Origin: JACJWR01 sp964627505
GTDB taxonomy: Bacteria; Actinomycetota; Actinomycetes; S36-B12; UBA10799
Assembly: GCA_964627505.1 (NCBI GenBank)
Contig: CAZVKB010000002.1
Span: 1-64,000 of the forward strand
DNA length: 64,000 bases
Direction: 5' to 3'
Shown: in pieces, positions 38,555 to 47,134 of the stretch
Layout of the letters: each line of letters begins with the position of its first letter
Position numbering within the stretch: position 1 is the first letter of the stretch
Program-made: the position numbers and the translations under genes
The notes under the pieces: model-generated
The model's database searches: none
What the model was told of the DNA's origin: nothing
The model's input: the letters and a program-made list of their open reading frames with translations, nothing else

Positions 38555-39034
38555 TCACACCGAACCGCCGCCTGCCCCGGACATGAAGCGGAACCGGTAT
38601 TTGCCGATCTGCACCTCATCACCACTGGCGAGCACCGCCTCGGTGACCGGCTGCCGATTGACATACGTGCCGTTCAACGAACCCAAATCGGCGATCCGCC
38701 AGCCTTGGTCGGTCAGCCGGAGTTCCGCGTGTCGACGCGACACTGTGATGTCGTCAAGAAAAACCTGTTGATCGGCGCCCCGACCAACACCGACCACCGG
38801 TGGTGTCAATGGGAAAGCCGTACCTTCGTGGGGCCCGCGATGCACAATGAGCACGGCATAGGGTGCACCCGCCCCAAGGGCTGTCTGTGGTCCGGAATCG
38901 ACGAGGGCATCGATCGACGCCAGCGCACCAGTCGCTTCCACATCCGTGACTGGCTGGGCAGCACCACATGAGCTACAAAAACGGGCGCCAACCGCCACCG
39001 CTGCGCCACACTCTGGACACGTCACGCTAGCCAC
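38555..39034 (-). CDS. FHA domain protein with N-terminal zinc ribbon (GarA position)
   Basis: A 159-residue protein. Residues 6-9 CPEC and 19-22 CSSC form a zinc-ribbon motif. A spacer (about 25-60) is followed by an FHA domain (about 65-150) with GRGADQQVFLDDITVSRRHAEL and DLGSLNGTYVNR, the phosphothreonine-binding residues Arg, Ser and Asn being present. It occupies the garA (Rv1827) position, but I see no ETTSVF phospho-motif at the N-terminus. GTG 39034 has GGAG seven nt upstream and overlaps the gcvH stop. It likely reads Ser/Thr kinase signals. Confidence 0.92.
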   Translation of the reverse strand: MASVTCPECGAAVAVGARFCSSCGAAQPVTDVEATGALASIDALVDSGPQTALGAGAPYAVLIVHRGPHEGTAFPLTPPVVGVGRGADQQVFLDDITVSRRHAELRLTDQGWRIADLGSLNGTYVNRQPVTEAVLASGDEVQIGKYRFRFMSGAGGGSV

Positions 39035-39407
39035 CCACCAACTCCAGGTATGCCGCCTCGGTGAGGAACGTCTCAACGTCTACTTCAGCGTCAGGTTTCA
39101 GGTCTAAGAGCCAGCCGGCACCATAGGGATCGTCGTTGATGGTTTCCGGGGCAGTTTCCACTGCATCATTTACTGCCACCACTTCGCCCGCCAGCGGCGA
39201 GTACACCTCACTCACACTCTTCGTGGACTCCACCTCCCCCAGTGGCCCATTCGCCACTACATGGGTGCCCAGCGCAGGTAAGGCCACAAACACAATGTCG
39301 CCGAGACTGTCTTGGGCAAACTCGGTGATGCCAACTCGAATCGTGCCGTCGTCGCGGACCTGCAGCCATTCGTGCTGCTCTGTGAACCGGAGGTCAGGAG
39401 GAGTCAT
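39027..39407 (-). CDS. gcvH: glycine cleavage system H protein
   Basis: A 126-residue lipoyl carrier that shuttles the aminomethyl intermediate between P, T and L proteins. The lipoyl-lysine lies in GEVESTKSVSEVYSP (K about 63). FTEQHEWLQVRDDGTIRVGITEFAQDSLGDIV at the N-terminus is typical. It lies 19 bp after the manC-like gene and overlaps the FHA gene by 8 bp, so glycine catabolism and the FHA sensor are co-expressed. Confidence 0.97.
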   Translation of the reverse strand: MTPPDLRFTEQHEWLQVRDDGTIRVGITEFAQDSLGDIVFVALPALGTHVVANGPLGEVESTKSVSEVYSPLAGEVVAVNDAVETAPETINDDPYGAGWLLDLKPDAEVDVETFLTEAAYLELVGG

Positions 39408-39426
39408 GGCATCACTCTAGCCACCA

Positions 39427-41949
39427 TCAGGTCTCGCCGTCAGCCCCAAGGCGGTCCGCAGCTGTATCGGCCACCAATACCTCCCACTCGTCGAGGATGT
39501 CGGCCACTTGCGCCTCGGTGGGGGCCTCCGCCCATAGCCGGACCGCAGCCTCACTCGGATCGGGTGCGACCAGCACCCACGACACCTCATCCAGAATGAC
39601 CCGCAGGCCTTCAGTCTCATCCACTGACCGCTCCCCGGCATACCGACGCACCATGCGCATCACTGCGCCCTTGCGGGCCCACGGTGTGGCCACGAGTCGA
39701 CGTTGCAGCGCCGTCGACGGGATTCGGGTGTCGATCTCCCGCAGGGTCAGACGGGTTCGAGCCACAAGTCCCAGGATTGCCAAGAGCGCAGCCATGGCGT
39801 CCGGCGCTCGGCCGACGGCCGGGATCACGAATCCACCATCGGCATCGCCTGCCAGGATCAGCCCCTCACTGGTGCTGGCAGCTGCCAACGCTTGGGCACC
39901 GGTGGCGGTCCACAGCACATGGACACCGTGAAAGGACGTCACCCGTTGGGCGACCCGGGTAGTTGTCACCGGCAGCGCCACGGCACCACCGCGCCGTTCC
40001 GCCGCGATGAGGTCCAGCACGACGAGTAGGGCTCGGTCATCAGACAGCACGCGTCCGGTCTCGTCCACGATCGACAACCGCTCCCCAGTGGGATCTGTGC
40101 GCGCTCCGAGAGATGAGCGGGAAGAAGCCACCATGGCTGACAACTGCCGCAATGCCTGATCCCGCATCTCGGCCGTCTCGGTCGCAGAATGCGGTGTCAC
40201 CCTGGCGTTGACGTTGAGGACTTCGACCTCGGCGGCGCCCATCAGGGAGGGTAGAACGTTGGCACAGGTGCCACCAGCGGTGTCGACGACAATGCGCAAT
40301 TTGGCTTCCGCGATGCCGCGCATGTCCGTTGCCGCCACCACGGAGGCCACATAGTCCTCCACGACCCCCTGCGGGGAGTTGGTCTGACCCACGCCACTGG
40401 CTTGCGGTCGGCGCGTGTCCTGGCGATTGATGATGCGCTCGAGGTCCTGACGCGCGCGCACGCCAATCTCCACTCCTGCGCCATCCAGCAAGAGCACATC
40501 CAGCGAATCCGGCCGACCGGGAGACGTCCGCACGTAGATTCCGCCGGCACAATGTCGCCGCACGAAAGACCGACTCACTGGCACCGGCACCGGACCGAGC
40601 ACCATGGCCTCAGCGCCCGCTGCCGTCAGCGCACCCATCAGACACAAGGAGAACGCGTGGGAGGACTGGGAGTGATCCCGCGCCACCATCACCGCCGCGC
40701 CTTTGGGCAGGATGGTGGCGAAGGCCCCGGCCAATCGAGCTGCCGATTCCGCGGTGATATCAATATTGACCACTCCGGAGAATCGCTCCGCAGCCAGCAT
40801 CTGCCTGGGCGAACGCGAGTCCCAGACGACGTCCTCGGTCACCACCTCGCCAGCCTCGATGGTCTTGTACGGGTACACGTCCACACCGGCAGAGATGATC
40901 GACTCGGTTTCTAGCCGGCAATCGTCGCCAATGCTCGCCCCCTCCTCCACGCGGGCCCGGGCCCTGATATCTGAACCCTGACCCACCACGCAGCCCCGCA
41001 ATTCCGCCCCACGACCCACGAATACGTTGTCCAACAGCACCGAACGCTCGACGGTGGCCCCCTCGCTGAGCACCGTGTGGCGGCCCAAAACGGTGTAGGG
41101 CAAGATGCTCGCTCCACGCTCCACCCGGGTGAAATCCCCGAGCACCGCTGGCCCTTTCACGACCACTCCGGGACTGACCTCGGCGCCCGCTCCTAACCAC
41201 ACACCCTGCGCAGTCTGGAACCCTGGGATATCCAGGCGAATCTTGCCGTCGAGGGCATCGGCCTGCACCCGCCGATAGGCATCCAAAGTGCCAACGTCTT
41301 CCCAGTACCCGGCACTGACATAACCAAAGAGCGGCGCACCGGCCTCGAGGAGTCTCGGAAAAACGTCCTTCGACCAATCCACCATGGTCTCGTCTGGGAT
41401 GTGATCGAGCACGGATGGTTCCACCACGTAGATTCCGGTGTTGACCGTGTCGGTGAACACCTCCGACCAACTCGGCTTCTCCTGAAAACGGATGATCCGA
41501 CCATCTGGCTCGGTCACTACCAAGCCAAAATCCACAGGATTCTCCCGACGGGTCAGACACACTGTCACCGCGGCTCCCTGGTGGCGGTGAAAGTCGATCA
41601 GCGCTGCGAGATCGACGTCGGTCAGACCGTCACCGGAAATCACCAGGAACGGGTCATCACGAAGTTTGGCGGAGGCGTATTTCACGCTCCCGGCGGTCCC
41701 GACTGGTCGCGGCTCCGTGGCATACGACAAGGTCATCCCGATATCGGCGCCGTCACCGAAGTAGGTGCGGATTTTGGCACCGAGATATTGCAGCGTGATG
41801 ACCGCGTCGGTGATGCCGTGGTGGCGCAAGTGCCGCAAAGCGTGTTCCAGTAGCGGACGACCCGCCACCGGCAACAACGGTTTGGGAGTGGAGGTGGTCA
41901 GCGGACGCAGCCGAGTGCCTGCCCCACCGGCCATGACAACGGCTTTCAT
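39427..41949 (-). CDS. two-domain mannose-1-phosphate guanylyltransferase/phosphomannomutase-like protein
   Basis: An 840-residue protein. N-terminal nucleotidyltransferase (1-235): VMAGGAGTRLRPLTTSTPKPLLPVAGRP with the catalytic G.GTRL...PK signature, and LVISGDGLTDVDL. A left-handed beta-helix (about 250-370) of hexapeptides (VLGRHTVLSEGATVERSVLLDNVFVGRGAEL) follows. The C-terminal half (about 385-840) resembles the phosphohexomutase fold, with VMVARDHSQSSHAF at the phosphoserine position, but no clear metal-binding DGDxDR motif. Likely makes GDP-mannose (or another NDP-sugar) for mannolipids. Fusions like this are known in actinobacteria. An internal leaderless promoter may exist (41956-41961). 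Confidence 0.86.
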   Translation of the reverse strand: MKAVVMAGGAGTRLRPLTTSTPKPLLPVAGRPLLEHALRHLRHHGITDAVITLQYLGAKIRTYFGDGADIGMTLSYATEPRPVGTAGSVKYASAKLRDDPFLVISGDGLTDVDLAALIDFHRHQGAAVTVCLTRRENPVDFGLVVTEPDGRIIRFQEKPSWSEVFTDTVNTGIYVVEPSVLDHIPDETMVDWSKDVFPRLLEAGAPLFGYVSAGYWEDVGTLDAYRRVQADALDGKIRLDIPGFQTAQGVWLGAGAEVSPGVVVKGPAVLGDFTRVERGASILPYTVLGRHTVLSEGATVERSVLLDNVFVGRGAELRGCVVGQGSDIRARARVEEGASIGDDCRLETESIISAGVDVYPYKTIEAGEVVTEDVVWDSRSPRQMLAAERFSGVVNIDITAESAARLAGAFATILPKGAAVMVARDHSQSSHAFSLCLMGALTAAGAEAMVLGPVPVPVSRSFVRRHCAGGIYVRTSPGRPDSLDVLLLDGAGVEIGVRARQDLERIINRQDTRRPQASGVGQTNSPQGVVEDYVASVVAATDMRGIAEAKLRIVVDTAGGTCANVLPSLMGAAEVEVLNVNARVTPHSATETAEMRDQALRQLSAMVASSRSSLGARTDPTGERLSIVDETGRVLSDDRALLVVLDLIAAERRGGAVALPVTTTRVAQRVTSFHGVHVLWTATGAQALAAASTSEGLILAGDADGGFVIPAVGRAPDAMAALLAILGLVARTRLTLREIDTRIPSTALQRRLVATPWARKGAVMRMVRRYAGERSVDETEGLRVILDEVSWVLVAPDPSEAAVRLWAEAPTEAQVADILDEWEVLVADTAADRLGADGET

Positions 41950-41955
41950 ATGACC

Positions 41956-41961
41956 AACCTA
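41956..41961 (-). promoter_or_regulatory. possible -10 box for the manC-like gene
   Basis: TAGGTT, 6 nt, then ATG 41949. It overlaps the stop codon of the upstream pgsA-like gene, so chance is harder to exclude here. Confidence 0.3.
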
Positions 41962-42549
41962 CATTCGGCGGCGAACTGCCAGGATCCGACGAGCCTGTTC
42001 TACATATAGAATGCCCGCCCACCAGTACAAAGCCGTACCCCAAATCACAAATGCCCACCCAATCACCCGACTCACATCCGCCAACGACCCCGAACCCGCA
42101 CCCAGCAGAATGAGCGGGAAGGCGTAGAGCAGGCAAAACGTGGCCGCCTTACCCACAAAATGCACCGGCAACCCGACGACTCCCACCCTTTTGAGTAGCC
42201 AGAGCACCACTGCCATCACCACATCCCGACCGATCAACAGCACGACCAACCACCAGGGGATGATGCCGCGCGCTAACAAGCCGATGAGGATGGCCAAGAT
42301 ATAGAGCCGATCCGCGATGGGATCGAGAAGTTGCCCCAGGCGGGAAATCTGGTTGAGCCGGCGGGCAAGGTAACCGTCCAGGTAATCGGTAATACCCGAG
42401 AGCACAAGCAGCGCAACAGCCAGCACATCTGCTTGCGGAACGAGGATCAGCCAGAGAAAAATCGGCACCCCCACCAACCTGGCCATACTCAGCACGTTGG
42501 GGATCGTGAAGATCCGATCGGTGGTGACCGAGGTTTTCTGAACCTCCAC
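41959..42549 (-). CDS. CDP-alcohol phosphatidyltransferase (PgsA-like)
   Basis: A 196-residue integral membrane enzyme. The CDP-alcohol signature DGx2ARx8Gx3Dx3D is complete: DGYLARRLNQISRLGQLLDPIAD (about residues 57-79). Five to six helices are visible. It starts TIPNVLSMARLVGVPIFLWLI, as in phosphatidylglycerophosphate or phosphatidylinositol-phosphate synthases. The position next to the gcv cluster matches Rv1822 (pgsA2), whose substrate is uncertain. GTG start, no strong SD. It lies 7 bp after the next gene upstream. Confidence 0.9.
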   Translation of the reverse strand: MEVQKTSVTTDRIFTIPNVLSMARLVGVPIFLWLILVPQADVLAVALLVLSGITDYLDGYLARRLNQISRLGQLLDPIADRLYILAILIGLLARGIIPWWLVVLLIGRDVVMAVVLWLLKRVGVVGLPVHFVGKAATFCLLYAFPLILLGAGSGSLADVSRVIGWAFVIWGTALYWWAGILYVEQARRILAVRRRM

Positions 42550-42556
42550 TTGAGGT

Positions 42557-43198
42557 CTAGCCTTGACCGGTTTGGCGCTTACGGCGGAATCCCAGTACCA
42601 GCAGTACCACCGCCAGCATCACCAGCAGAATCCCCACTCCGCCTGCGACATAGATCGCCATAGTCACTTGATCTGACTGCATGGCGGCGGTGAGTTCGGC
42701 TTGCACGCCGGGGGAACCATCGGCATTCATCACCATCAGCACATTGCCACCTTCACCCGGCCAAGTGATCGTGGCCGGGTTGCCGGTGTCATCTGCCACC
42801 CAAAACGTCTGCTCTGCCGGGGGAGTCGCCGCAGGTTTGGTTCCCGGCACGGTGCTTAGTGTGAATACCCCATCCCGTAGGTCAGACGCAGCTTCGTAAG
42901 GCACACCAGCCAGGTACGGCTGCACGGCGGAGGTCGGACCGAGGCCTAAAAAGAGGTCTTTGCCGCTGGTGTTGGCGGCCGACAACGTGACATTGACGTA
43001 TTCCGACGGCAACGTGCTCTGTTCGAGGTTGAAAGAACTTACGTAAAGGGCGGCCGAGGTGGTACCCGCATTCGCGACCTTGACGTCGTAGCGGCCTTCC
43101 AGCCCGAAAGTTGAATACAGGAAACCGGACAATCCGATCCCCGCCATCCCCACCAGCAGCAGCAGAAAGCCCAGGACCACCAAAACAACCCTCTTCAC
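42557..43198 (-). CDS. hypothetical membrane protein with two anchors
   Basis: A 213-residue protein of no family I recognise. Helix 1 is at about 3-28 (VVLVVLGFLLLLVGMAGIGLSGFLY); an extracytoplasmic beta-rich domain follows (about 35-170, Gly/Thr/Val-rich, one WVADD motif); helix 2 is at about 182-205 (IYVAGGVGILLVMLAVVLLVLGF); a short basic tail (RRKRQTGQG) ends it. This bitopic layout resembles the DUF3068 protein at 32366 but without detectable motifs. GTG start with GGAGGG ten nt upstream. Co-directional with pgsA-like and probably first in that operon. Confidence 0.8.
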   Translation of the reverse strand: MKRVVLVVLGFLLLLVGMAGIGLSGFLYSTFGLEGRYDVKVANAGTTSAALYVSSFNLEQSTLPSEYVNVTLSAANTSGKDLFLGLGPTSAVQPYLAGVPYEAASDLRDGVFTLSTVPGTKPAATPPAEQTFWVADDTGNPATITWPGEGGNVLMVMNADGSPGVQAELTAAMQSDQVTMAIYVAGGVGILLVMLAVVLLVLGFRRKRQTGQG

Positions 43199-43305
43199 TG
43201 GTGCATCACCCTCCGACGTCTCCTGCTGACTTCTGCCCTAGCGGATCAGGGTACACATGGTTGCGGGAGTCGACGGACAGGCGCGGCGCGTGGCACAGTA
43301 ACCAC

Positions 43306-43848
43306 ATGAAGTTGCAGCGCACTCGACCTGACAATCCGTTTGACCATATGCCGGTCCTGCCGGAATTCACCGTGACCAGCACAGACCTCCGCGCTGGTGA
43401 GGTCATGGCGAGCACCTTCGCGCACTCCAGCGCGGGCGGCGAAAACGTCTCACCGCAACTGTCGTGGGAAGGCTTTCCGGACACCACGCGGTCATTCGCA
43501 GTGGTGTGTTACGACCCTGACGCACCCACCCTCGCAGGTTGGTGGCATTGGCTGCTGGTGGATCTCCCGGCATCGTGCACCGCTCTGCCGCAGGGCGCTG
43601 GCTCCGCCGCTGGAGACTTGCTGCCCGCAGGCGCCCGGCACTTGCGAAATGACTACAGTAGTTACGACTACGGCGGGGCTGCCCCGCCAGCTGGCGATCA
43701 CTACCATCGCTACATCTTCACCGTGTATGCCCTCGATGCCGCTGACATCGGACTACCGCCGGACCCGAGCCCAGCCGTGTGTTCCTTCATGCTCAACGCC
43801 CATGCCCTTGCTAGAGGTCACCTGATGGCACGTTTCCAGGTCGAATGA
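43306..43848 (+). CDS. YbhB/YbcL family Raf kinase inhibitor-like (PEBP) protein
   Basis: A 180-residue cytosolic protein. PEBP signatures: SPQLSWEGFPDTTRSFAVVCYDPDAP (the DPDAP ligand-binding loop, about 62-67), GWWHWLLVDLP (H in the CR1/CR2 pocket) and HYHRYIFTVYALD. No signal peptide. The bacterial members' ligand is unknown. The start ATG at 43306 (MKLQRTRPDNPFDHM) lacks an SD. Its stop overlaps the next start (ATGA). Confidence 0.93.
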   Translation: MKLQRTRPDNPFDHMPVLPEFTVTSTDLRAGEVMASTFAHSSAGGENVSPQLSWEGFPDTTRSFAVVCYDPDAPTLAGWWHWLLVDLPASCTALPQGAGSAAGDLLPAGARHLRNDYSSYDYGGAAPPAGDHYHRYIFTVYALDAADIGLPPDPSPAVCSFMLNAHALARGHLMARFQVE

Positions 43849-45440
43849 CCACAGAGACGTTCGCCTCGGTCGACAACCTGGTCTGGATCGCAGTAGTCGC
43901 CGTCGGCTTAAGTCTGTTATTGCGCAGCCGCGGGATCGGAACCGCCCTGCCGCTGCTCGGGTGTGGCATCGTCATTGCCCTTCTTCCGATCGGACCGACC
44001 GCACCTGCGGCGCCGGAAGCCATCCAAGCGCTGGTACTGGCCCCGCTGGTGTTTGGGGAAGCGCTGTCGTCGTCCTACATTGACATTAAGAAGGTTCGTC
44101 GGCCGGTGCTCGCGTTGGCGGTGCTGCTCGTCGCTGCTACCACGCTGGTGGTGGGCGGGGTCGTGGCAGCACTGCTGGTGGCCATCCCGGCTGCCATGGC
44201 TTTAGCTCTTGGCGCCATTCTCGCCCCAACTGACGCGGTGGCGGTGGCCACTGCCGCCCGCCGGGCCAACCTGCCAGCGAGAATCGTCTCCGTCCTCGAA
44301 GGTGAGAGCCTCGTCAACGACGCTACCGGACTGACCGCCCTGCGGGTTGCGGTCGTGGCAGCCGTAGCCGGTTCCATCACGATCGTCGACGCGGGTGCGG
44401 TGTTGGTGCAGTCGGTGACGGTGGGATTGGCCATCGGCGTGGCCAGCGGCTGGATCCTCGTGATGATGCTGCGCCACAGTTCGGACGTCGTCGGCTTCGG
44501 TGGGCTGTTGCTGATCGCACCGCTACCGATCTACATGGTGACCGAAGAACTCGACGGCTCGGCCATCCTGGCCATTGTCACCGCGGCGCTCATGGCATCC
44601 CACGCCAGCCATTCCGACCCCAGCTATCGCGGTCGCCTTGCGGTGGCCACAGTGTGGCGACAAATCACTTTCATCTTGCAGTCGATCGCCTTTCTGCTGC
44701 TCGGCCTCGAATTGCCGTTCGCCATCGGTGACCTGCCGGAAGCCCAGGTGCGCCTCTTACCGGTGACCGTGCTCGCCGTCACGGTCGTGTTGATCACCAC
44801 GCGCATGATTTTTGTGTTCGGGATGTTCGGCCTCGAGCGCGCCACCAGCAAGAGTCCCACCGGTGGTTGGCGCAGCGCCGTGGTCATCGGTTGGGCGGGT
44901 GCCCGTGGGCCAGTGTCGGCTTTGGCTGCCTTCTCCCTGCCCTTCATCGCCGAGTCCGGCTCGCCGATCCCCTACCGGGATTTTGTGGTGGCCACCGCGT
45001 TGTGCGTAATTTTGGTTACCCTGATGATTTCCCCGACACTGGGACCGTTGGCTCGCGCCCTGCGGATCGAAGACACCAACGCACCGTCCACCCAGGGGTG
45101 GGTGCGCTCCGCGTTGGCTCGGGCTGCCCTGGCGGCGTTGGAGTCGGCGGAGACGGATGCGGACCGCGATGGCGAGCCGCTATCTCCGGAGACGGTGCGC
45201 ACACTTCGGCATCAAATGGAGCAACGACTGCACCCAGATGCCGACAACACCGCAGCCGTCACCCGGGTGCGCCAGTTGGCCGAAGTTGGTCTCGCCATGG
45301 CGCAAGCCGAACAACGCGAGCTCATTCGGCTGCGCACCGAGGCCGGCTTGCCCGATGCAGTGGTCCGCCCACTCATGACCGATATCGATCAGCGGATCGC
45401 CAGTTTGCGCGCCGCCCGGAAATCCCCGGGGAGCGCTTAG
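43845..45440 (+). CDS. CPA1 family Na+(cation)/H+ antiporter
   Basis: A 531-residue transporter. About 12 helices to residue 415, with the CPA1 motifs ALGAILAPTDAVAVA (Asp pair region near residue 125) and SVLEGESLVNDATGLTALRVA (conserved ND near 150), and GWAGARGPVSALAAFSLP. A C-terminal cytoplasmic tail of about 110 residues is polar and helical (RVRQLAEVGLAMAQAEQRELIRLR). Translationally coupled to the PEBP gene; a functional link is only inferred. Exchanges Na+ or K+ for protons at the inner membrane. Confidence 0.93.
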   Translation: MTTETFASVDNLVWIAVVAVGLSLLLRSRGIGTALPLLGCGIVIALLPIGPTAPAAPEAIQALVLAPLVFGEALSSSYIDIKKVRRPVLALAVLLVAATTLVVGGVVAALLVAIPAAMALALGAILAPTDAVAVATAARRANLPARIVSVLEGESLVNDATGLTALRVAVVAAVAGSITIVDAGAVLVQSVTVGLAIGVASGWILVMMLRHSSDVVGFGGLLLIAPLPIYMVTEELDGSAILAIVTAALMASHASHSDPSYRGRLAVATVWRQITFILQSIAFLLLGLELPFAIGDLPEAQVRLLPVTVLAVTVVLITTRMIFVFGMFGLERATSKSPTGGWRSAVVIGWAGARGPVSALAAFSLPFIAESGSPIPYRDFVVATALCVILVTLMISPTLGPLARALRIEDTNAPSTQGWVRSALARAALAALESAETDADRDGEPLSPETVRTLRHQMEQRLHPDADNTAAVTRVRQLAEVGLAMAQAEQRELIRLRTEAGLPDAVVRPLMTDIDQRIASLRAARKSPGSA

Positions 45441-45482
45441 CGGTTGTCACGCAAGGCATCGGTAAGCATCACGTGAGATGTT

Positions 45483-45497
45483 GATCAAGCCTTGATC
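45483..45497. promoter_or_regulatory. 15-bp perfect palindrome upstream of the POT gene
   Basis: GATCAAG-C-CTTGATC, 7-bp arms with a single central base, 36 bp upstream of the -10 box at 45533. Location in the 105-bp gap after the antiporter suggests an operator. Transcription terminator is the alternative, but the loop is too small. Confidence 0.45.
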
Positions 45498-45532
45498 CCG
45501 CCATGTTTCTGCGATCACCGAAAGAATAGGTC

Positions 45533-45538
45533 TATTGT
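45533..45538 (+). promoter_or_regulatory. -10 box of the POT transporter, probable leaderless start
   Basis: TATTGT, 7 nt, then ATG 45546. This favours the ATG over the GTG at 45537, which would lie inside the -10. Confidence 0.5.
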
Positions 45539-45545
45539 GACGCGC

Positions 45546-47042
45546 ATGGCAACGACTTCCGCGCCGACGCCGACCTCTGAGGATCGGGCATTCTTTGGGC
45601 AACCCAGAGCACTCTCCACACTGTTCTTCACGGAAATGTGGGAGCGCTTCTCCTATTACGGTATGCGCGCCCTTTTGGTGCTCTACCTCACTGCGCCGCT
45701 CGTCAGCGAGGACGGGCGTGAAGGCCTCGGGATCGACGACGGCACCGCTATCGCGATCTACGGCGCCTACTCGGGCTTGGTCTACCTCACGCCCATCGCC
45801 GGTGGGTGGGTGGCTGACCGCATCATGGGTCCGCGGCGCACCGTGCTCTACGGCGGCATCGTCATCGCCGTCGGCCACTACCTCATGGCCGCACCGGTGG
45901 AAATCACTTTCTGGCTGGGTCTGCTCGCCATCGCACTGGGCACCGGGATGCTCAAGCCGAACATCTCGGCGATGGTCGGTGACCTCTACGACGACGCCGA
46001 TACCCGCCGGGATGCCGGATTCTCGATTTTCTACATGGGCATCAACCTTGGGTCGCTCTTCGCCCCGCTGATCACGGGATATGCAGCCGCTCAACGCGGT
46101 TTCCACTGGGGCTTCGCGATCGCCGGGATCGGCATGACCTTGGCAGTGATCCAGTACGTCCTTGGGTGGAAGAACTTCCATGGAGTGGGCGCGAAGGCTC
46201 CCGACCCGGCTAACGCAAAGGAAAAGCGCAACTTCTATTTCGTCCTCCTAGGCGCTGTTGTGTTCATCGGAATCTTGGCAATCGTGATCGGCCTGTTCGC
46301 CGCAGGCGGAGTGGCTGATGACATCGCCACTGCGATTACCGTGTTCATCCTGATCGTGCCATTTGTGTACTTCTACAAATTGTTCAAGCGCAAGGACTAC
46401 ACCAAACGCGAACGCTCCAACGTGAAAGTTTTCGTGTGGGTGTTCTTAGCGGCGGCCTCGTTCTGGATGGTGTTCGAGCAGTCCGGTTCGACACTCAACA
46501 TCTTCGCCGAGAACGTCACGGACTTGAACTTCGGCGGCTGGGAGATGCCCGCAGCGTGGCTGCAATCGGTGAACCCGTTGTTCATCATCATCTTCGCGCC
46601 CATCTTTGCCGCGGTATGGGTCAAGCTCGGCAACAGAGCGCCACGCACCTCGCTGAAATTTGCGATGGCCCTGATCGGTGTCGGCATTTCGGTGTTGATC
46701 CTGGTGATCCCCATGTCGGCCTACCAGGACTCCGGCACCGAAGCCGTGGTCTGGTGGCTGTTGACCACCTATCTGCTGCAGACCTGGGCCGAGTTGCTGC
46801 TCTCTCCCCAGGGGCTGTCGGCCACCACCAAACTGGCACCGGAAGGGGCGAGCGGACAAATGTTGGCGCTGTGGTTTCTGGCCACGTCAGTGGGTACAAG
46901 CGTGGGTGGACAGATCGGCAAGTTCACGGCGGGTGACCCGGTCAACACCTTCATCGTCAGTGGTGTGGTGCCCATCGTGGTCGGCATCATTACGCTGACC
47001 ATGATGAAGTGGATCAACCGTTCCATGGATCCGGTGCACTAG
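45546..47042 (+). CDS. peptide MFS transporter (POT/PTR family)
   Basis: A 498-residue proton-coupled oligopeptide symporter. The helix-1 motif FTEMWERFSYYGMRALLVLYL (E-x-x-E-R-F-x-Y-Y) that couples proton and peptide binding is at about 31-50. The PTR2 signature FSIFYMGINLGSLFAPLITGYAAAQRGFHWGF is at about 160-190. About 14 helices are visible. GTG 45537 is an alternative start with a poor SD. Imports di/tripeptides across the inner membrane. It ends before the phosphatase gene. Confidence 0.94.
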   Translation: MATTSAPTPTSEDRAFFGQPRALSTLFFTEMWERFSYYGMRALLVLYLTAPLVSEDGREGLGIDDGTAIAIYGAYSGLVYLTPIAGGWVADRIMGPRRTVLYGGIVIAVGHYLMAAPVEITFWLGLLAIALGTGMLKPNISAMVGDLYDDADTRRDAGFSIFYMGINLGSLFAPLITGYAAAQRGFHWGFAIAGIGMTLAVIQYVLGWKNFHGVGAKAPDPANAKEKRNFYFVLLGAVVFIGILAIVIGLFAAGGVADDIATAITVFILIVPFVYFYKLFKRKDYTKRERSNVKVFVWVFLAAASFWMVFEQSGSTLNIFAENVTDLNFGGWEMPAAWLQSVNPLFIIIFAPIFAAVWVKLGNRAPRTSLKFAMALIGVGISVLILVIPMSAYQDSGTEAVVWWLLTTYLLQTWAELLLSPQGLSATTKLAPEGASGQMLALWFLATSVGTSVGGQIGKFTAGDPVNTFIVSGVVPIVVGIITLTMMKWINRSMDPVH

Positions 47043-47134
47043 CGGTTAACGGTCACTGCCAGACTTTGCTGCGATGAGCACGACGCGTGCGAAGGCGCCG
47101 TCCGCACCGACCCCCTCTCGCCGAAAGGTCTGCT

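Noticed and set aside
38548..38664. Longer start of the FtsR gene (269-residue ORF)
   Set aside because: It overlaps the FHA coding region; GTG 38547 follows that gene's stop by 7 bp and fits the known N-terminus.
45447..46181. Minus-strand 244-codon ORF opposite the POT gene
   Set aside because: Shadow frame of the POT transporter, no start signal, His/Glu-rich reverse-translation bias.
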